Part shown: piece after piece, positions 1-7,429 of the stretch
How positions within the stretch are numbered: the first letter of the stretch is position 1
How the letters are laid out: each line of letters starts with the position of its first letter
Assembly: GCF_000379685.1 (NCBI RefSeq)
Contig: NZ_KB903249.1
Span: 1,257,911 to 1,321,910 of the forward strand
DNA from: Catelliglobosispora koreensis DSM 44566
GTDB taxonomy: Bacteria; Actinomycetota; Actinomycetes; Mycobacteriales; Micromonosporaceae
DNA length: 64,000 bases
Direction: 5' to 3'
The notes under the pieces: generated by a model
Told to the model about the DNA's origin: nothing
Seen by the model: only the letters and a program-made list of their open reading frames with translations
Database searches by the model: none
Program-made: the position numbers and the translations under genes

Positions 1-946
1 GAGTGATGCGGATCTTTATCTCCCGCTGGCCGCCCGCTGGGACATCCAGCACGTAGTGCAGTGCTCCCTTAGTACCCACTGATTGGGGGTTAATGGTTTG
101 AGCACCATGAATCACATGGTCGTTAATCCCGTCCTTGGGATAGGGCGACCGGTTAGGCAGACCCCAGAGCTTCTCCGCGTTGGTTTCGTTGTCGCACAAC
201 AGCGCCGCTGGCTCGCCCTCACCGGACACCGTCAGCGAGCCGAAGATCTTGTGCTGTCCCTTTAGGACGCCCGTGGCACCTTGAATGAGCGGCCGGTCTT
301 CGCGGCCCGGCAGGCCCCACGCCCACGTGTTGCGGAACCACAGCGTCGGAAGCACGTGCAGAGTCGCCGCCTCCGGCCCTCTATTCGCGACAGTGATGCG
401 AGCACAGATGTCGGTCGGGCCCGCCTTGGCGTAGTCGACCGTGATCGCCCAATACCGGTCCTCGTCGAAGACACCGGTGTCGAGCAGCTCGAATTCCGGC
501 ACATCGCGGCCGCGTTCCTGGTTGGCCGAAACCAGCTCCCCATAAGGAAACTCACGTTGCGGGTAGTGGTAGCGCCAGGTCATCCAGGAATGGGTGGGGG
601 TGGAGTCCACGTACCACCAGTACTCCTTGGCGTCCTCGCCGTGGTTGCCCTCATGGCCGGTCAGCCCGAAGATCCGCTCCTTGAGGATCGGATCGTTGCC
701 GTTCCACAGGGCGAGCCCGAAGCAGAACGTCTGGCGGTCATCGCAGATGCCGGCCAGGCCGTCTTCGTTCCAGCGGTAGGTGCGCGAGCGGGCGTGATCG
801 TGCGGGAAATATTCCCATGCCTCGCCCCACTCGCTGTAATCCTCCCGGACGGTGCCCCAGGCCCGCTCAGACACGTAGGGTCCCCAGGCGCGCCACTTTT
901 CCTCACGGAGGCTGGCCGAGCGCACACGGAGCAGTTCGGGATTCAT
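1..946 (-). CDS. GH63-like glucosidase (MGH1/YgjK type), partial
   Basis: The minus strand is open from an ATG at 946 to the left edge (315 codons, no stop), so the C-terminus lies outside the window. The product starts MNPELLRVRSASLREEKWR and contains WGTVREDYSEWG, EAWEYFPHDHARSRTYRW, LAGICDDRQTFCFGLALW and DPILKERIFGLTGHEGNHGE. I recognise these as the N-terminal part of the bacterial GH63-like glucosidases (YgjK/mannosyl-oligosaccharide glucosidase relatives), which remove terminal glucose or related sugars from alpha-linked oligosaccharides. The catalytic (alpha/alpha)6 barrel would be in the missing part, so active-site residues cannot be checked. There is no signal peptide, so it is probably cytoplasmic. 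It diverges from the debranching-enzyme gene across only 27 bp and faces an alpha-glucan operon, which suggests glucan turnover. The exact substrate is unknown. Confidence 0.8.
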   Translation of the reverse strand, partial: MNPELLRVRSASLREEKWRAWGPYVSERAWGTVREDYSEWGEAWEYFPHDHARSRTYRWNEDGLAGICDDRQTFCFGLALWNGNDPILKERIFGLTGHEGNHGEDAKEYWWYVDSTPTHSWMTWRYHYPQREFPYGELVSANQERGRDVPEFELLDTGVFDEDRYWAITVDYAKAGPTDICARITVANRGPEAATLHVLPTLWFRNTWAWGLPGREDRPLIQGATGVLKGQHKIFGSLTVSGEGEPAALLCDNETNAEKLWGLPNRSPYPKDGINDHVIHGAQTINPQSVGTKGALHYVLDVPAGGQREIKIRIT

Positions 947-973
947 CCACTATTCGTAGCGCATCATGAGTGG
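947..973. promoter_or_regulatory. very short divergent promoter region
   Basis: Only 27 bp separate the ATG of the GH63-like gene from the GTG of the debranching enzyme. On the minus strand TACGAA (958-953) lies 6 nt before the ATG and would fit a leaderless start. On the plus strand TATTCG (951-956) is the only -10-like box. The two promoters must overlap each other and the starts of the opposite genes. Confidence 0.4.
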
Positions 974-2752
974 GTGCGCATCGAGTTCGGATCTCAGGTT
1001 TGCACCCGCCTTGCCGAGGGCACCGCCCGCGAGTGGCTCGTGCCCGACGGTTTAGGCGGTTACGCCATGGGAACCGTGAGCGGGCTTCGCACCCGCCGCT
1101 ACCACGGGCTTCTCATGGTCGCGGGGAAAACTCCCGCCACCCGGACACTCGCCTTAGCGGCGCTCGATCCCCTGGTGAACGGGGTCAGACTGGCCACACA
1201 CGAGTGGGCCGACGCGACGATCGCGCCACAGGGCCATATATATCTAGAAAATTTCACGCTTGTTAATGGCTTGCCCCGCTGGCGATGGCGCCTCGGCGAA
1301 ACCGTTATAGAGCGCGAACTTGCGATGTGGCACGGGCACGCGTGTGTCGCCGTGGTGCACCGGCTGCTCGCGGGGGGACCGGTCACGCTCGAGCTGGAAG
1401 CCTTGTGCGCGTGGCGCGACCAGCACGGCGAACAGCAAGTCGCCGAAGGCGTTCTTGAGCATTACTCACTTCGCGGTCCACAGTGGACACCGGACGGCAC
1501 GTGGCTCAAAGGAGTGCACTATCGCGCCGAAGCGGAGCGGGGCTACACCGCCACGGAGGACCTTCTGCTCGCGGGACGGTTCTCAGCGGTTTTGGAGCGT
1601 CCCGGTGACGTGGCCGAAGTCGTTGCCTGGCACGGCTCCCTCGACCCGCCGCCGGCCGTGGACATCATCGCCTCAGCGCACACGCGCAACGCCCGCTTCG
1701 GCTCGCTGGAGCTGGCCGCCGACGCGTTCATCGTGCGCGGGCCCGACGTCGTCGCCGGCTATCCGTGGTTCGGGGCGTGGTCGCGCGACACCATGACCGC
1801 ATACGAAGGACTGTTTCTGAGCACAGGGCGGTTCGGGGAAGGGCGCCGGCTGCTGCAGACCTACGCGGGGACCTTGAGCGAGGGCATGCTCGCCAACACC
1901 TCTGACGGTGGCGTTACCGGATACAACACCGCTGACGCGACGCTGTGGTTCATCCACGCCGTCGACCGGCACGCGACCGTCGCTCACGATGGCGCGCTGC
2001 TGGCCGAGTTGCGTCCCGCGCTCGATCAGGTCCTCAAGGCACACCTGAACGGCACTCGCTTTGGCATCAAGTGCGATCCCGCTGACGCACTGCTCGCCCA
2101 AGGCGCTCCGGGCGAGGCGCTGACGTGGATGGACGCCCGCGTCGACGGCGAGCCGGTCACCCCGCGGCGTGGCAAGGCCGTCGACATCAATGCCTTGTGG
2201 TGCAACGCTTTGGCCGTGCTGGGCCACCCACTGTGGCAAACTGCCGTGGCCTCGTTTCGCCGCACCTTCGCCCCATCGGTAACCGCCCGCCTGACCGGAA
2301 TCAAACCGGGCCGCTGGCTGCCCGACACGACCGGCGACCCGGCCCTGCGGCCCAACCAGCTGCTGGCCTATTCGCTGCCGCACGCGCCCATGGCACCGGA
2401 CCCGGTGGTCCTGCGAGCCATCGGGGAGAAGCTGCTGACGCCGATGGGTATGCGCAGCCTGGCTCCTTCTGATCCCTCGTACCGGGGCCAGCACCGCGGG
2501 ACGTTGAAGGAACGCGACGCCGCCTATCACCAAGGGACCGTCTGGCCGTGGCTCATCGGTCCTTTCGCGACGGCCAGCCACCTTGCCGGGCTGCCCGTCG
2601 ACGGGCTCCTGACCGCCCTGATGGCGCACCGCCAGGATTACGGGCTGCTTTCTGTCAGTGAAACTTTTGACGGCGACGCGCCACATCTGGCCACGGGATG
2701 CCCCTTTCAAGCGTGGAGCGTGGCGGAATTACTCCGCAGTAACAGGCTGTAA
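974..2752 (+). CDS. glycogen debranching enzyme, amylo-alpha-1,6-glucosidase family
   Basis: The 592-residue product carries a GDE N-terminal domain (REWLVPDGLGGYAMGTVSG, then RTRRYHGLL) and a C-terminal (alpha/alpha)6 amylo-alpha-1,6-glucosidase domain. The latter includes YPWFGAWSRDTMTAYEGL, where RDT holds the presumed catalytic Asp, and SDGGVTGYNTADATLWFIHA. Near the C-terminus YHQGTVWPWLIGP is also typical. The family hydrolyses alpha-1,6 branch points of glycogen-like polymers. The frame stays open upstream to 281, but that stretch is antisense to the GH63-like gene; family homology starts at VRIEFGSQVC, so I place the start at GTG 974. No signal peptide is present, so the enzyme is cytoplasmic. 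GT4 and GlgB genes follow, so synthesis and debranching of one alpha-glucan are encoded together. Confidence 0.88.
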   Translation: MRIEFGSQVCTRLAEGTAREWLVPDGLGGYAMGTVSGLRTRRYHGLLMVAGKTPATRTLALAALDPLVNGVRLATHEWADATIAPQGHIYLENFTLVNGLPRWRWRLGETVIERELAMWHGHACVAVVHRLLAGGPVTLELEALCAWRDQHGEQQVAEGVLEHYSLRGPQWTPDGTWLKGVHYRAEAERGYTATEDLLLAGRFSAVLERPGDVAEVVAWHGSLDPPPAVDIIASAHTRNARFGSLELAADAFIVRGPDVVAGYPWFGAWSRDTMTAYEGLFLSTGRFGEGRRLLQTYAGTLSEGMLANTSDGGVTGYNTADATLWFIHAVDRHATVAHDGALLAELRPALDQVLKAHLNGTRFGIKCDPADALLAQGAPGEALTWMDARVDGEPVTPRRGKAVDINALWCNALAVLGHPLWQTAVASFRRTFAPSVTARLTGIKPGRWLPDTTGDPALRPNQLLAYSLPHAPMAPDPVVLRAIGEKLLTPMGMRSLAPSDPSYRGQHRGTLKERDAAYHQGTVWPWLIGPFATASHLAGLPVDGLLTALMAHRQDYGLLSVSETFDGDAPHLATGCPFQAWSVAELLRSNRL

Positions 2753-2793
2753 CGATCACGAAACTTAAGTTCCGGACAGCGGTAATGCGCGTC

Positions 2794-2844
2794 AGACATG
2801 ATGTGTCTAACCCCGACGATGCGTGGCACCTCTTCACAGGTGCC
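2794..2844 (+). other. two small hairpins in the GT4 leader
   Basis: The 120-bp gap before the GT4 gene contains AGACA-TGATG-TGTCT (2794-2808) and GGCACC-N8-GGTGCC (2825-2844), the latter ending 18 nt before the AGGAGG ribosome site. They could be an attenuator or simple leader structure. No T-tract follows, so neither looks like a terminator. Confidence 0.3.
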
Positions 2845-2872
2845 TATCGGCGTATACCCGCTAGGAGGATCG

Positions 2873-4114
2873 ATGGCTAATGTCCTGATGCTGTCGTGGG
2901 AGTATCCGCCCGTTGTGGTCGGCGGACTGGGGCGGCATGTGCACGCGCTGGCGACCTCGCTGGCCCAGATCGGCCACAAGGTCACGGTGGTAACACGCCA
3001 TGCCCCTGGAGCGCCCATAGATGAAATGCGGGAAGGGGTCCGCGTCGTCCGGGCTCCCGAAGACCCCGTTAGCTTTCCGCTCGCCACCGAGTCCCTGCTC
3101 GCCTGGACAATGGCGTTCAACCACACCCTTACCCGGGCGGGACTGCGAGCGGCGGAAAGCTCAGCGTTCGATGTCATTCACGCGCACGACTGGCTCGTGA
3201 CACACACGGCGGTCACCCTCGCCGAACACCTGGACCTCCCGCTGGTCGCCACCATTCACGCGACCGAAGCCGGGCGGCACCAAGGCTGGCTGCCCGGCGA
3301 ACTCAACCGCAGCATCCACTCCGTCGAGTGGTGGCTCGGCCACCGGGCGGCGAAGGTGCTCGTCTGCTCGGCCTACATGAAGTGGGAAGTGCAGCGGCTG
3401 TTCCAAGTGGACGGCGCGAAGATCGAAGTCGTGCCCAACGGGGTCGACCGTAAAGCCTGGCGGGCGACCGCCGCAGCAGTCCGTGTCGCACGGGAACGCT
3501 TCGCCGGCAAGGGCCCGCTCGTCGGCTTCGCCGGGCGGCTCGTCTACGAGAAGGGCGTGCAAGACCTCGTCGACGCGGTGCCCAAGCTCAAAGCCGAACA
3601 CCCGGGGCTCAAGGTGGTCATCGCGGGGGACGGGCCGTACAAAGAGGAACTTCAAGAGGCGGTACGCCGCAGGGGCGTGACCTCCACGGTCGCGTTCACG
3701 GGCTTCCTGACCGAACGCGAGCTGCCCGCTCTGCTCGGGGCGACCGCGGCCACGGTCGTGCCGTCGCTGTATGAACCGTTCGGCATGGTGGCGCTGGAGG
3801 CGGCTTCAGCGGGGGCGCCGTTGGCTGTCGCGTCAACCGGTGGGCTGGCCGAGATCGTGGAAGCCGGCGTCACGGGCATGACCTTCCCGCACAGCGATCC
3901 GGACGCGCTGGCTTCGGCGGTCGGCACGCTGATCGCTGAGCCCATCAAGGCCAAGGAGATGACCCGGCGCGCGGCCGCGATGATTACGGAACGCTATGGG
4001 TGGCAAGGGATCGCGTCGCGGGTGGCGTCGGCGTACGCCGATGCGATCGAGACCGGTCCAGATGCGGCTTCGGTGCCGGCCGTCGCGTTCGCCGACGGAA
4101 ACGCGCTGCGATGA
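2873..4114 (+). CDS. GT4 glycosyltransferase, Rv3032-like alpha-1,4-glucosyltransferase
   Basis: A 413-residue GT-B fold enzyme. The N-terminus MANVLMLSWEYPPVVVGG followed by LGRHVHALA is the glycogen-synthase-like glycine motif, nearly the same as mycobacterial Rv3032, which builds alpha-1,4-glucan and methylglucose lipopolysaccharide backbones. The C-terminal donor domain has VPNGVD, GFAGRLVYEKG, VIAGDGPY and the family GT4 signature PSLYEPFGMVALEAASAG with its EX7E glutamates. An ideal AGGAGG (2863-2868) fixes the start at ATG 2873. The stop overlaps the ATG of glgB (ATGA), so the two are translationally coupled. Inferred role: elongation of cytoplasmic alpha-1,4-glucan from a nucleotide-glucose donor. 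ADP- versus UDP-glucose cannot be decided from sequence. Confidence 0.85.
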   Translation: MANVLMLSWEYPPVVVGGLGRHVHALATSLAQIGHKVTVVTRHAPGAPIDEMREGVRVVRAPEDPVSFPLATESLLAWTMAFNHTLTRAGLRAAESSAFDVIHAHDWLVTHTAVTLAEHLDLPLVATIHATEAGRHQGWLPGELNRSIHSVEWWLGHRAAKVLVCSAYMKWEVQRLFQVDGAKIEVVPNGVDRKAWRATAAAVRVARERFAGKGPLVGFAGRLVYEKGVQDLVDAVPKLKAEHPGLKVVIAGDGPYKEELQEAVRRRGVTSTVAFTGFLTERELPALLGATAATVVPSLYEPFGMVALEAASAGAPLAVASTGGLAEIVEAGVTGMTFPHSDPDALASAVGTLIAEPIKAKEMTRRAAAMITERYGWQGIASRVASAYADAIETGPDAASVPAVAFADGNALR

Positions 4115-5835
4115 CGGTCTGGAGAGAGCTTGGGGCCCACGCCGAGCCGGATGGCGGCTTCCGGTTCGCGGTGTGGGCACCAAACGCCCGCTCGGTGCAA
4201 GTCATTGGAGACTTCACCGGCTGGTGGCCAGACGACGGTGTGCCGCTGGAGCCTTCTTCGGCTGGGGTGTGGCGCGGCGTTTGTGCCTCCGCGCTCGCGG
4301 GCCAGCGCTACCGCTATCGCGTGCTCGACGCGTCGGGGCAGTGGTCCTATCGTGCCGACCCGGTCGCCTTCGCCACCGAATGCCCGCCCGCCAACGCTTC
4401 GGTGCTGTATTCGAGCTCCTACACCTGGAACGATGAGTGGTGGATGGCCAGCCGCGCCACTGACCACCACGTTCGCCCGATCTCGGTCTACGAGGTGCAC
4501 CTTGGCTCCTGGCGCCCGGGACTGTCCTATAAGGAACTTGCCGACGAACTCGTCGCTTACGTGCTGGACCTCGGATTCACCCACGTCGAATTCTTACCCG
4601 TCATGGAGCACCCCTTCGGGGGATCATGGGGGTACCAGGTAACGGGGTTCTACGCCCCGACATCCCGGATGGGCACACCCGATGACTTCCGCCATCTGAT
4701 CGACCGGCTGCACCAGGCGGGGATCGGTGTGCTGCTCGACTGGGTGCCCGCGCACTTTCCGCGCGACGAGTGGGCCCTGGCGGGCTTTGACGGGACGGCG
4801 CTTTACGAGCATCCCGACCCACGGCGCGGGGAACATCCCGACTGGGGCAGCCTCATCTTCAACTATGGGCGCTGGGAGGTTAAAGACTTCCTTATCGATA
4901 ACGCTCGTTATTGGTGTGAAGAGTTCCATGTGGACGGTCTGCGGGTCGATGCCGTCGCCTCGATGCTCTACCTCGACTACTCGCGTCAGGCGGGGGAGTG
5001 GGAGCCAAACGTCTTCGGCGGCAACACCAACCTGGAAGCCGTTGCCCTGCTAAGAGAACTGAACACGGTGGTGCACCGCGACTATCCCGGTGTCCTCATG
5101 ATCGCGGAGGAGTCCACGGCCTGGCCTGGCGTCACGCAGCCGGTCGACTGGTCGCCGACGGCGCTGGGGTTCGGCTTCAAGTGGAACATGGGCTGGATGC
5201 ACGACACCCTGTCCTACTTCCGTGAGGAACCGATTCACCGGCGCTATCACCACGACACGCTGACGCTGCCGACGCTGTATGCCGGGCAGGAACACTTCAT
5301 GTTGTCGATCAGTCACGACGAGGTCGTGCACGGCAAACGCTCACTGCTGGCCAAGCTGCCCGGTGACCGGTGGAACCGGCTAGCCGGGTTGCGTGGGCTG
5401 CTCGCCTACATGTGGGCGTTTCCCGGCAAGAAGTTGCTGTTCATGGGAGCCGAGCTGGGTCAGGAGACCGAGTGGAGTGAAACGCGCGGACTCGATTGGT
5501 CCTATGTGGACGATGGCGTGCGATCCCTTGTTCGTGACGTGAACCGGATTTATGCCGCATCACCCGCGCTATGGGGCAGCGCCTTTGAATGGCTGCATAG
5601 CGATCCCCTCACCAATACGATCGCGTTTCGCCGCGATTCGCTGGTCTGCGTCGCGAATTTCTCTGGAGTGCATCAACGCCTATCGATTGGCCTAACGGGC
5701 TGGCGCGAAATCCTTAACACCGACGCCGCTTGTTATGGCGGAACTGGCTCCGGCAATTACGGCGTTATTGGCGGCAAAGATGTCGTTATTGGACCGCACG
5801 CGGCGCTCTGGCTAATGCCGCCGGATTTTGATTAA
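4111..5835 (+). CDS. glgB: 1,4-alpha-glucan branching enzyme
   Basis: A 574-residue GH13 enzyme with an N-terminal CBM48 domain (FAVWAPNARSVQVIGDFTGW) and a TIM barrel. Visible motifs are the nucleophile region DGLRVDAVASMLY, the acid/base region VLMIAEESTAWPG and SISHDEVVHGK, with the HDEVVHGK motif typical of branching enzymes. EVHLGSWR, EHPFGGSWGYQVTGFYAP and LLFMGAELGQ also match GlgB. The reaction cuts an alpha-1,4 chain and rejoins it as an alpha-1,6 branch. It is somewhat short for actinobacterial GlgB because the extra N-terminal beta-sandwich is missing. The ATG overlaps the GT4 stop codon, consistent with one operon for a branched alpha-glucan. Trehalohydrolase (TreZ) is the main alternative in this family, but the HDEVVHGK and WGYQ signatures favour GlgB. 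Confidence 0.92.
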   Translation: MTVWRELGAHAEPDGGFRFAVWAPNARSVQVIGDFTGWWPDDGVPLEPSSAGVWRGVCASALAGQRYRYRVLDASGQWSYRADPVAFATECPPANASVLYSSSYTWNDEWWMASRATDHHVRPISVYEVHLGSWRPGLSYKELADELVAYVLDLGFTHVEFLPVMEHPFGGSWGYQVTGFYAPTSRMGTPDDFRHLIDRLHQAGIGVLLDWVPAHFPRDEWALAGFDGTALYEHPDPRRGEHPDWGSLIFNYGRWEVKDFLIDNARYWCEEFHVDGLRVDAVASMLYLDYSRQAGEWEPNVFGGNTNLEAVALLRELNTVVHRDYPGVLMIAEESTAWPGVTQPVDWSPTALGFGFKWNMGWMHDTLSYFREEPIHRRYHHDTLTLPTLYAGQEHFMLSISHDEVVHGKRSLLAKLPGDRWNRLAGLRGLLAYMWAFPGKKLLFMGAELGQETEWSETRGLDWSYVDDGVRSLVRDVNRIYAASPALWGSAFEWLHSDPLTNTIAFRRDSLVCVANFSGVHQRLSIGLTGWREILNTDAACYGGTGSGNYGVIGGKDVVIGPHAALWLMPPDFD

Positions 5836-5880
5836 GATTCGGCTGGCGGGTTCAACCTAATGGCTGGGCGAGGGCGACAA

Positions 5881-6264
5881 ATGAATGAAGACCGTTGGCT
5901 AGATGAGGAGGCAGGACCGCTCGTGCGGTCATACGCGCTCACGGGAGGGCGCACCAGCACGAGTGAGAACTTCGACCTGCTGACCTATGTGGTTTCCCGG
6001 CCCTACAACGTCGCCAAGGCCGACCTCTACCTGCAGCCCGAGCACCACAGCATTCTCAAGCGCGCACAGCAGCCGGTCTCCGTCGCCGAGCTGACCTCCC
6101 ACTTGGGACTGTCGCTCAACGTCGTGCGGGTCCTGCTCGGCGACCTCAATGAGATGTCCGCGATCGTGCCGCACAGCCCTCCGCGCCGCACCGGCGACCT
6201 CCCGTCAACGGACACCCTCGAAGCCTTGCTCGCTGGCCTGCGCTCTTATCCCGTTTCCGCGTGA
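5881..6264 (+). CDS. DUF742 family protein, orphan CvnC-like
   Basis: A 127-residue soluble protein. The core NFDLLTYVVS, LQPEHHSIL, PVSVAELTSHLGLSLNVVRVL and GDLNEMSAI is the DUF742 domain, which contains a winged-helix-like fold. In Streptomyces these proteins (CvnC) belong to conservons, alongside a sensor kinase, a roadblock protein and a small GTPase. None of those partners is nearby: upstream is glgB (45 bp away) and downstream a peroxidase-like gene. An ATG at 5860 is possible, but GAGGGCGA (5869-5876) is well spaced only for ATG 5881. DUF742 proteins act in GTPase-linked signalling, but partner and target here are unknown. Linkage to the glucan operon is positional only. Confidence 0.8.
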   Translation: MNEDRWLDEEAGPLVRSYALTGGRTSTSENFDLLTYVVSRPYNVAKADLYLQPEHHSILKRAQQPVSVAELTSHLGLSLNVVRVLLGDLNEMSAIVPHSPPRRTGDLPSTDTLEALLAGLRSYPVSA

Positions 6265-6279
6265 CCCGCTTGATCTACG

Positions 6280-6295
6280 TGTGAGCGCGCTCACA
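6280..6295. promoter_or_regulatory. CRP-like perfect palindrome
   Basis: TGTGAGCGCGCTCACA is a perfect 16-bp palindrome and matches the CRP/GlxR half-sites TGTGA-N6-TCACA exactly. It lies 70 bp upstream of the AhpD-like gene and just after the DUF742 stop. Activation or repression cannot be told, because the downstream promoter is not clear. Confidence 0.6.
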
Positions 6296-6364
6296 GTTGT
6301 CACACTTTTGCTTCTTGATTCGTCAGGTCGGTGTAGCTCAAAAAACTGACCTAAGGAGCAAATC

Positions 6365-6823
6365 ATGTTGGATGCCCGCATGCCGAACCCAGCCATCGTC
6401 ATCCCCGAAGCGATGCAGGCGCTGATCGCCCTGAACAAGGCGACGCGCAAGGGCGGCGTTCCGGACAAGGTGCTGGAACTGGTTCACCTGCGAGCAAGCC
6501 AGATCAACGGATGCAGCGCGTGCGTTGATTCTGGCGCCAAGACCGCCCGTAAGGCGGGCAACTCTGACGATCGCCTCATCGCGGTTTCCGCGTGGCGTGA
6601 GTCGCCCTACTTCGATGAGGCTGAGCGCGCCGCGCTCGCCCTCACCGAAGAAGCCACTCGCCTGGCCGACAAGGGTGAAGCTGTTCCGGACGAGGTCTGG
6701 GAAGCCGCGGCCAAGCACTTCGACGAGAAGGGAATGGCAGCGGTGATCCTCACCATCGCCCTGACTAACGCCTTCAACCGGCTGAACGCCACCACCCGCC
6801 AGCCGGCCGGTCAGGCCTGGTAA
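6365..6823 (+). CDS. carboxymuconolactone decarboxylase / AhpD family protein
   Basis: A 152-residue all-helical protein with the AhpD-type motif ELVHLRASQINGCSACVDS, which contains the redox pair CSAC. Members are alkylhydroperoxidase-like disulfide reductases or carboxymuconolactone decarboxylases; the CxxC pair favours a peroxidase-like redox role. AAGGAG (6353-6358) sets the start at ATG 6365. A flavin- or F420-dependent oxidoreductase-like gene follows 23 bp downstream, so the two probably form a small redox operon. The perfect CRP-like palindrome upstream suggests control by a cyclic-nucleotide-type regulator. The natural peroxide substrate is unknown. Confidence 0.85.
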   Translation: MLDARMPNPAIVIPEAMQALIALNKATRKGGVPDKVLELVHLRASQINGCSACVDSGAKTARKAGNSDDRLIAVSAWRESPYFDEAERAALALTEEATRLADKGEAVPDEVWEAAAKHFDEKGMAAVILTIALTNAFNRLNATTRQPAGQAW

Positions 6824-6846
6824 CGGGCTCATGAAAGGATCAAGGG

Positions 6847-7293
6847 ATGTTGCCACCCGCCAGAACGCTGGAAGAACGCAAACGCGACACCCTTGACCGC
6901 CTCACCCATGATGTCGACGCGTGGGTAGCCACCGCGTCGCCCGATGGAGCCCCTTATCTGATGCCGCTTTCGTTCCTCTGGGACGGCACGGGCCTGCTGA
7001 TGTCAACACGATCGTCAAATCCGACCCTCGTGAATCTGCGGGCCCGTGCCCTAGCTCATGTCTCGCTCGGGCCGACTCGTGATGTCGTCCTCATCACGGG
7101 CGAGGCGGAGCTGCTGGAGTCCATTTCGGACGAACTCGCGGATTCCTTCGCCGCCAAGGCCGGCTTCGATCCACGCCAGGCCAAAGCCTCGTATCCCTAC
7201 TTCCGCATCGTCCCGCGAACGATTCAGGCTTGGCGTGAAGTCAACGAAATCGCCGGCCGGGATCTCATGCGCGACAGTCAGTGGCTCGCCTAA
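6847..7293 (+). CDS. pyridoxamine 5'-phosphate oxidase-like (PPOX) family protein
   Basis: A 148-residue split-barrel flavoprotein-like product. The pattern DAWVATASPDGAPYLMPLSF, followed by LMSTRSSNPTLVNLRA and ARALAHVSLGPTRDVVLITGEA, is typical of the PNPOx-like fold that binds FMN, F420 or heme. The end (YPYFRIVPRTIQAWREVNE) matches actinobacterial PPOX-class proteins, many of which use F420. The family contains reductases and biliverdin-type enzymes, so the substrate cannot be named. It follows the AhpD-like gene closely and probably shares its promoter. An AAGG-type ribosome site lies just upstream of the ATG. Confidence 0.82.
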   Translation: MLPPARTLEERKRDTLDRLTHDVDAWVATASPDGAPYLMPLSFLWDGTGLLMSTRSSNPTLVNLRARALAHVSLGPTRDVVLITGEAELLESISDELADSFAAKAGFDPRQAKASYPYFRIVPRTIQAWREVNEIAGRDLMRDSQWLA

Positions 7294-7350
7294 GCCGTGT
7301 CCGCTAGGGTGAGGGAACGCTTGGCGACGGACGGAAAGGAGGTCAGAACA

Positions 7351-7389
7351 ATGTCGAAGTTCTGCGCTCCCTCCGCGATAGGGCGTTAA
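7351..7389 (+). CDS. candidate 12-residue leader peptide
   Basis: A near-perfect ribosome site AAAGGAGGT (7335-7343) lies 7 nt before an ATG that opens a 12-codon frame ending in TAA. The peptide is MSKFCAPSAIGR. The gap between the PPOX gene and the methyltransferase otherwise holds no coding potential. A strong site serving such a short frame suggests a regulatory leader peptide. It is not one of the known actinobacterial Cys-run leaders, since it has a single Cys. No homologue is recognised. Confidence 0.5.
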   Translation: MSKFCAPSAIGR

Positions 7390-7423
7390 GGCGGATCTGA
7401 CGGGAGCGCTTGTCTCCTAAGGA
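7366..7423 (+). promoter_or_regulatory. candidate attenuator with two mutually exclusive hairpins
   Basis: GCTCCC (7366-7371, inside the 12-codon frame) can pair with GGGAGC (7402-7407). Alternatively GGAG (7403-7406) can pair with CTCC (7414-7417), directly against the AAGGA ribosome site of the methyltransferase (7419-7423). The two pairings share the GGAG segment, so ribosome position on the leader could choose between them. This is inferred from pairing only. Confidence 0.35.
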
Positions 7424-7429
7424 TTCGCC

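Noticed and set aside
281-973. N-terminal extension of the debranching enzyme frame upstream of 974
   Set aside because: It is antisense to a clear GH63-like gene and has no family homology; homology begins at VRIEFGSQVC.
1673-2710. 345-codon minus-strand frame over the debranching enzyme
   Set aside because: Low-complexity Arg/Gly/Gln-rich translation with no motif; antisense to a well-supported GH gene.
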